Part shown: piece by piece, positions 62,714 through 64,000 of the stretch | Layout of the letters: each line of letters begins with the position of its first letter | Numbering within the stretch: position 1 is the first letter of the stretch | Origin: Bifidobacterium phasiani | Lineage (GTDB): Bacteria > Actinomycetota > Actinomycetes > Actinomycetales > Bifidobacteriaceae | Direction: 5' to 3' | Length of the DNA: 64,000 bases | Assembly (NCBI RefSeq): GCF_019331775.1 | Contig: NZ_JAHBBD010000004.1 | Location: forward strand, 1-64,000 | Program-made: the position numbers and the translations under genes | The notes under the pieces: generated by a model | What the model saw: the letters and a program-made list of their open reading frames with translations, nothing else | Told to the model about the DNA's origin: nothing | The model's database searches: none

Positions 62714-62740
62714 GTGCCTCCCCGCGACGGGGGGAGGCAC
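62714..62740 (-). promoter_or_regulatory. Hairpin that sequesters the parE ribosome binding site
   Basis: GTGCCTCCCC (62714-62723) pairs perfectly with GGGGAGGCAC (62731-62740). In the minus-strand mRNA the ribosome binding site GGGAGG is the 3' arm, 4 bp from the parE start codon region. The stem (10 bp, mostly G-C) could block translation initiation. It is between the sigma factor gene and parE, and has no T-run typical of a terminator. Confidence 0.7.
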
Positions 62741-62770
62741 CTGGTCGTCATCGCTTCCGTCCCGGCCGGA

Positions 62771-64000
<1,230 letters not shown>

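Overview
The window looks like a stretch of a Bifidobacterium chromosome. Supporting signs are the high G+C coding sequence, the actinobacterial families DUF3000 (next to ribonuclease D), DUF4193 and SepH, the tandem clpP1-clpP2 genes beside clpX, the pyruvate formate-lyase/activase pair of anaerobic saccharolytic metabolism, and the order rel-dut-DUF4193-sepH-phosphodiesterase-parC with parE next to the principal sigma factor. Genus is inferred from gene content and protein character; no database was searched.

Layout. 1-445: the 3' end of an ISL3-like transposase, a 64-bp tandem duplication, and two tRNA-Arg(ACG) genes. 543-5417: ABC/two-component module 1 (two membrane proteins and an ATPase on minus, divergent from a LuxR-type response regulator and histidine kinase). 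5456-17390: housekeeping genes clpX, clpP2, clpP1, a CLC channel, tig, rnd, DUF3000, pflA and pflB. 17485-24319: nadE, a HAD phosphatase, an ion permease, and the pcp-DUF979-DUF969 cluster. 24493-30444: an ABC-2 exporter, an SRPBCC protein, a cyclophilin, and a frameshifted ABC exporter. 30445-31527: about 1.1 kb without genes, rich in hairpins. 31528-40161: rel, dut, DUF4193, sepH, a phosphodiesterase and parC. 40212-51350: an accessory region described below. 51470-64000: lhr, two tandem MFS permeases, a DUF2975/XRE pair, parE and the 5'-truncated sigma factor gene.

The accessory region is the most interesting part. Module 2 is an E-loop (LanF/BcrA-like) ABC ATPase with three permeases. The gene for a small secreted protein is the first of that operon, and the operon is divergent from a second response regulator/kinase pair. 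The 412-bp divergent promoter region carries two 19-bp TGTC-N11-GACA palindromes, about 70-76 bp from each start codon. Immediately beyond lies a MacAB/YknXYZ-like operon (permease, ATPase, adaptor, lipoprotein) that also begins with a small secreted protein, and upstream of that is a LuxR-type helix-turn-helix fragment that appears to be the remnant of a third response regulator. In both operons a strong stem-loop without a U-run separates the secreted-protein gene from the transporter genes. Parts of the region are much lower in G+C than the core genes. I read it as a candidate peptide-sensing or peptide-immunity system; function is inference.

Other notable structures are four GTAGGCAC boxes arranged as nested inverted pairs with 20-bp spacing at two distant intergenic sites, four TATCG-N5-CGATA operators over the DUF2975/XRE promoter, a matching palindrome upstream of each tandem MFS gene, and a hairpin that would bury the parE ribosome binding site.
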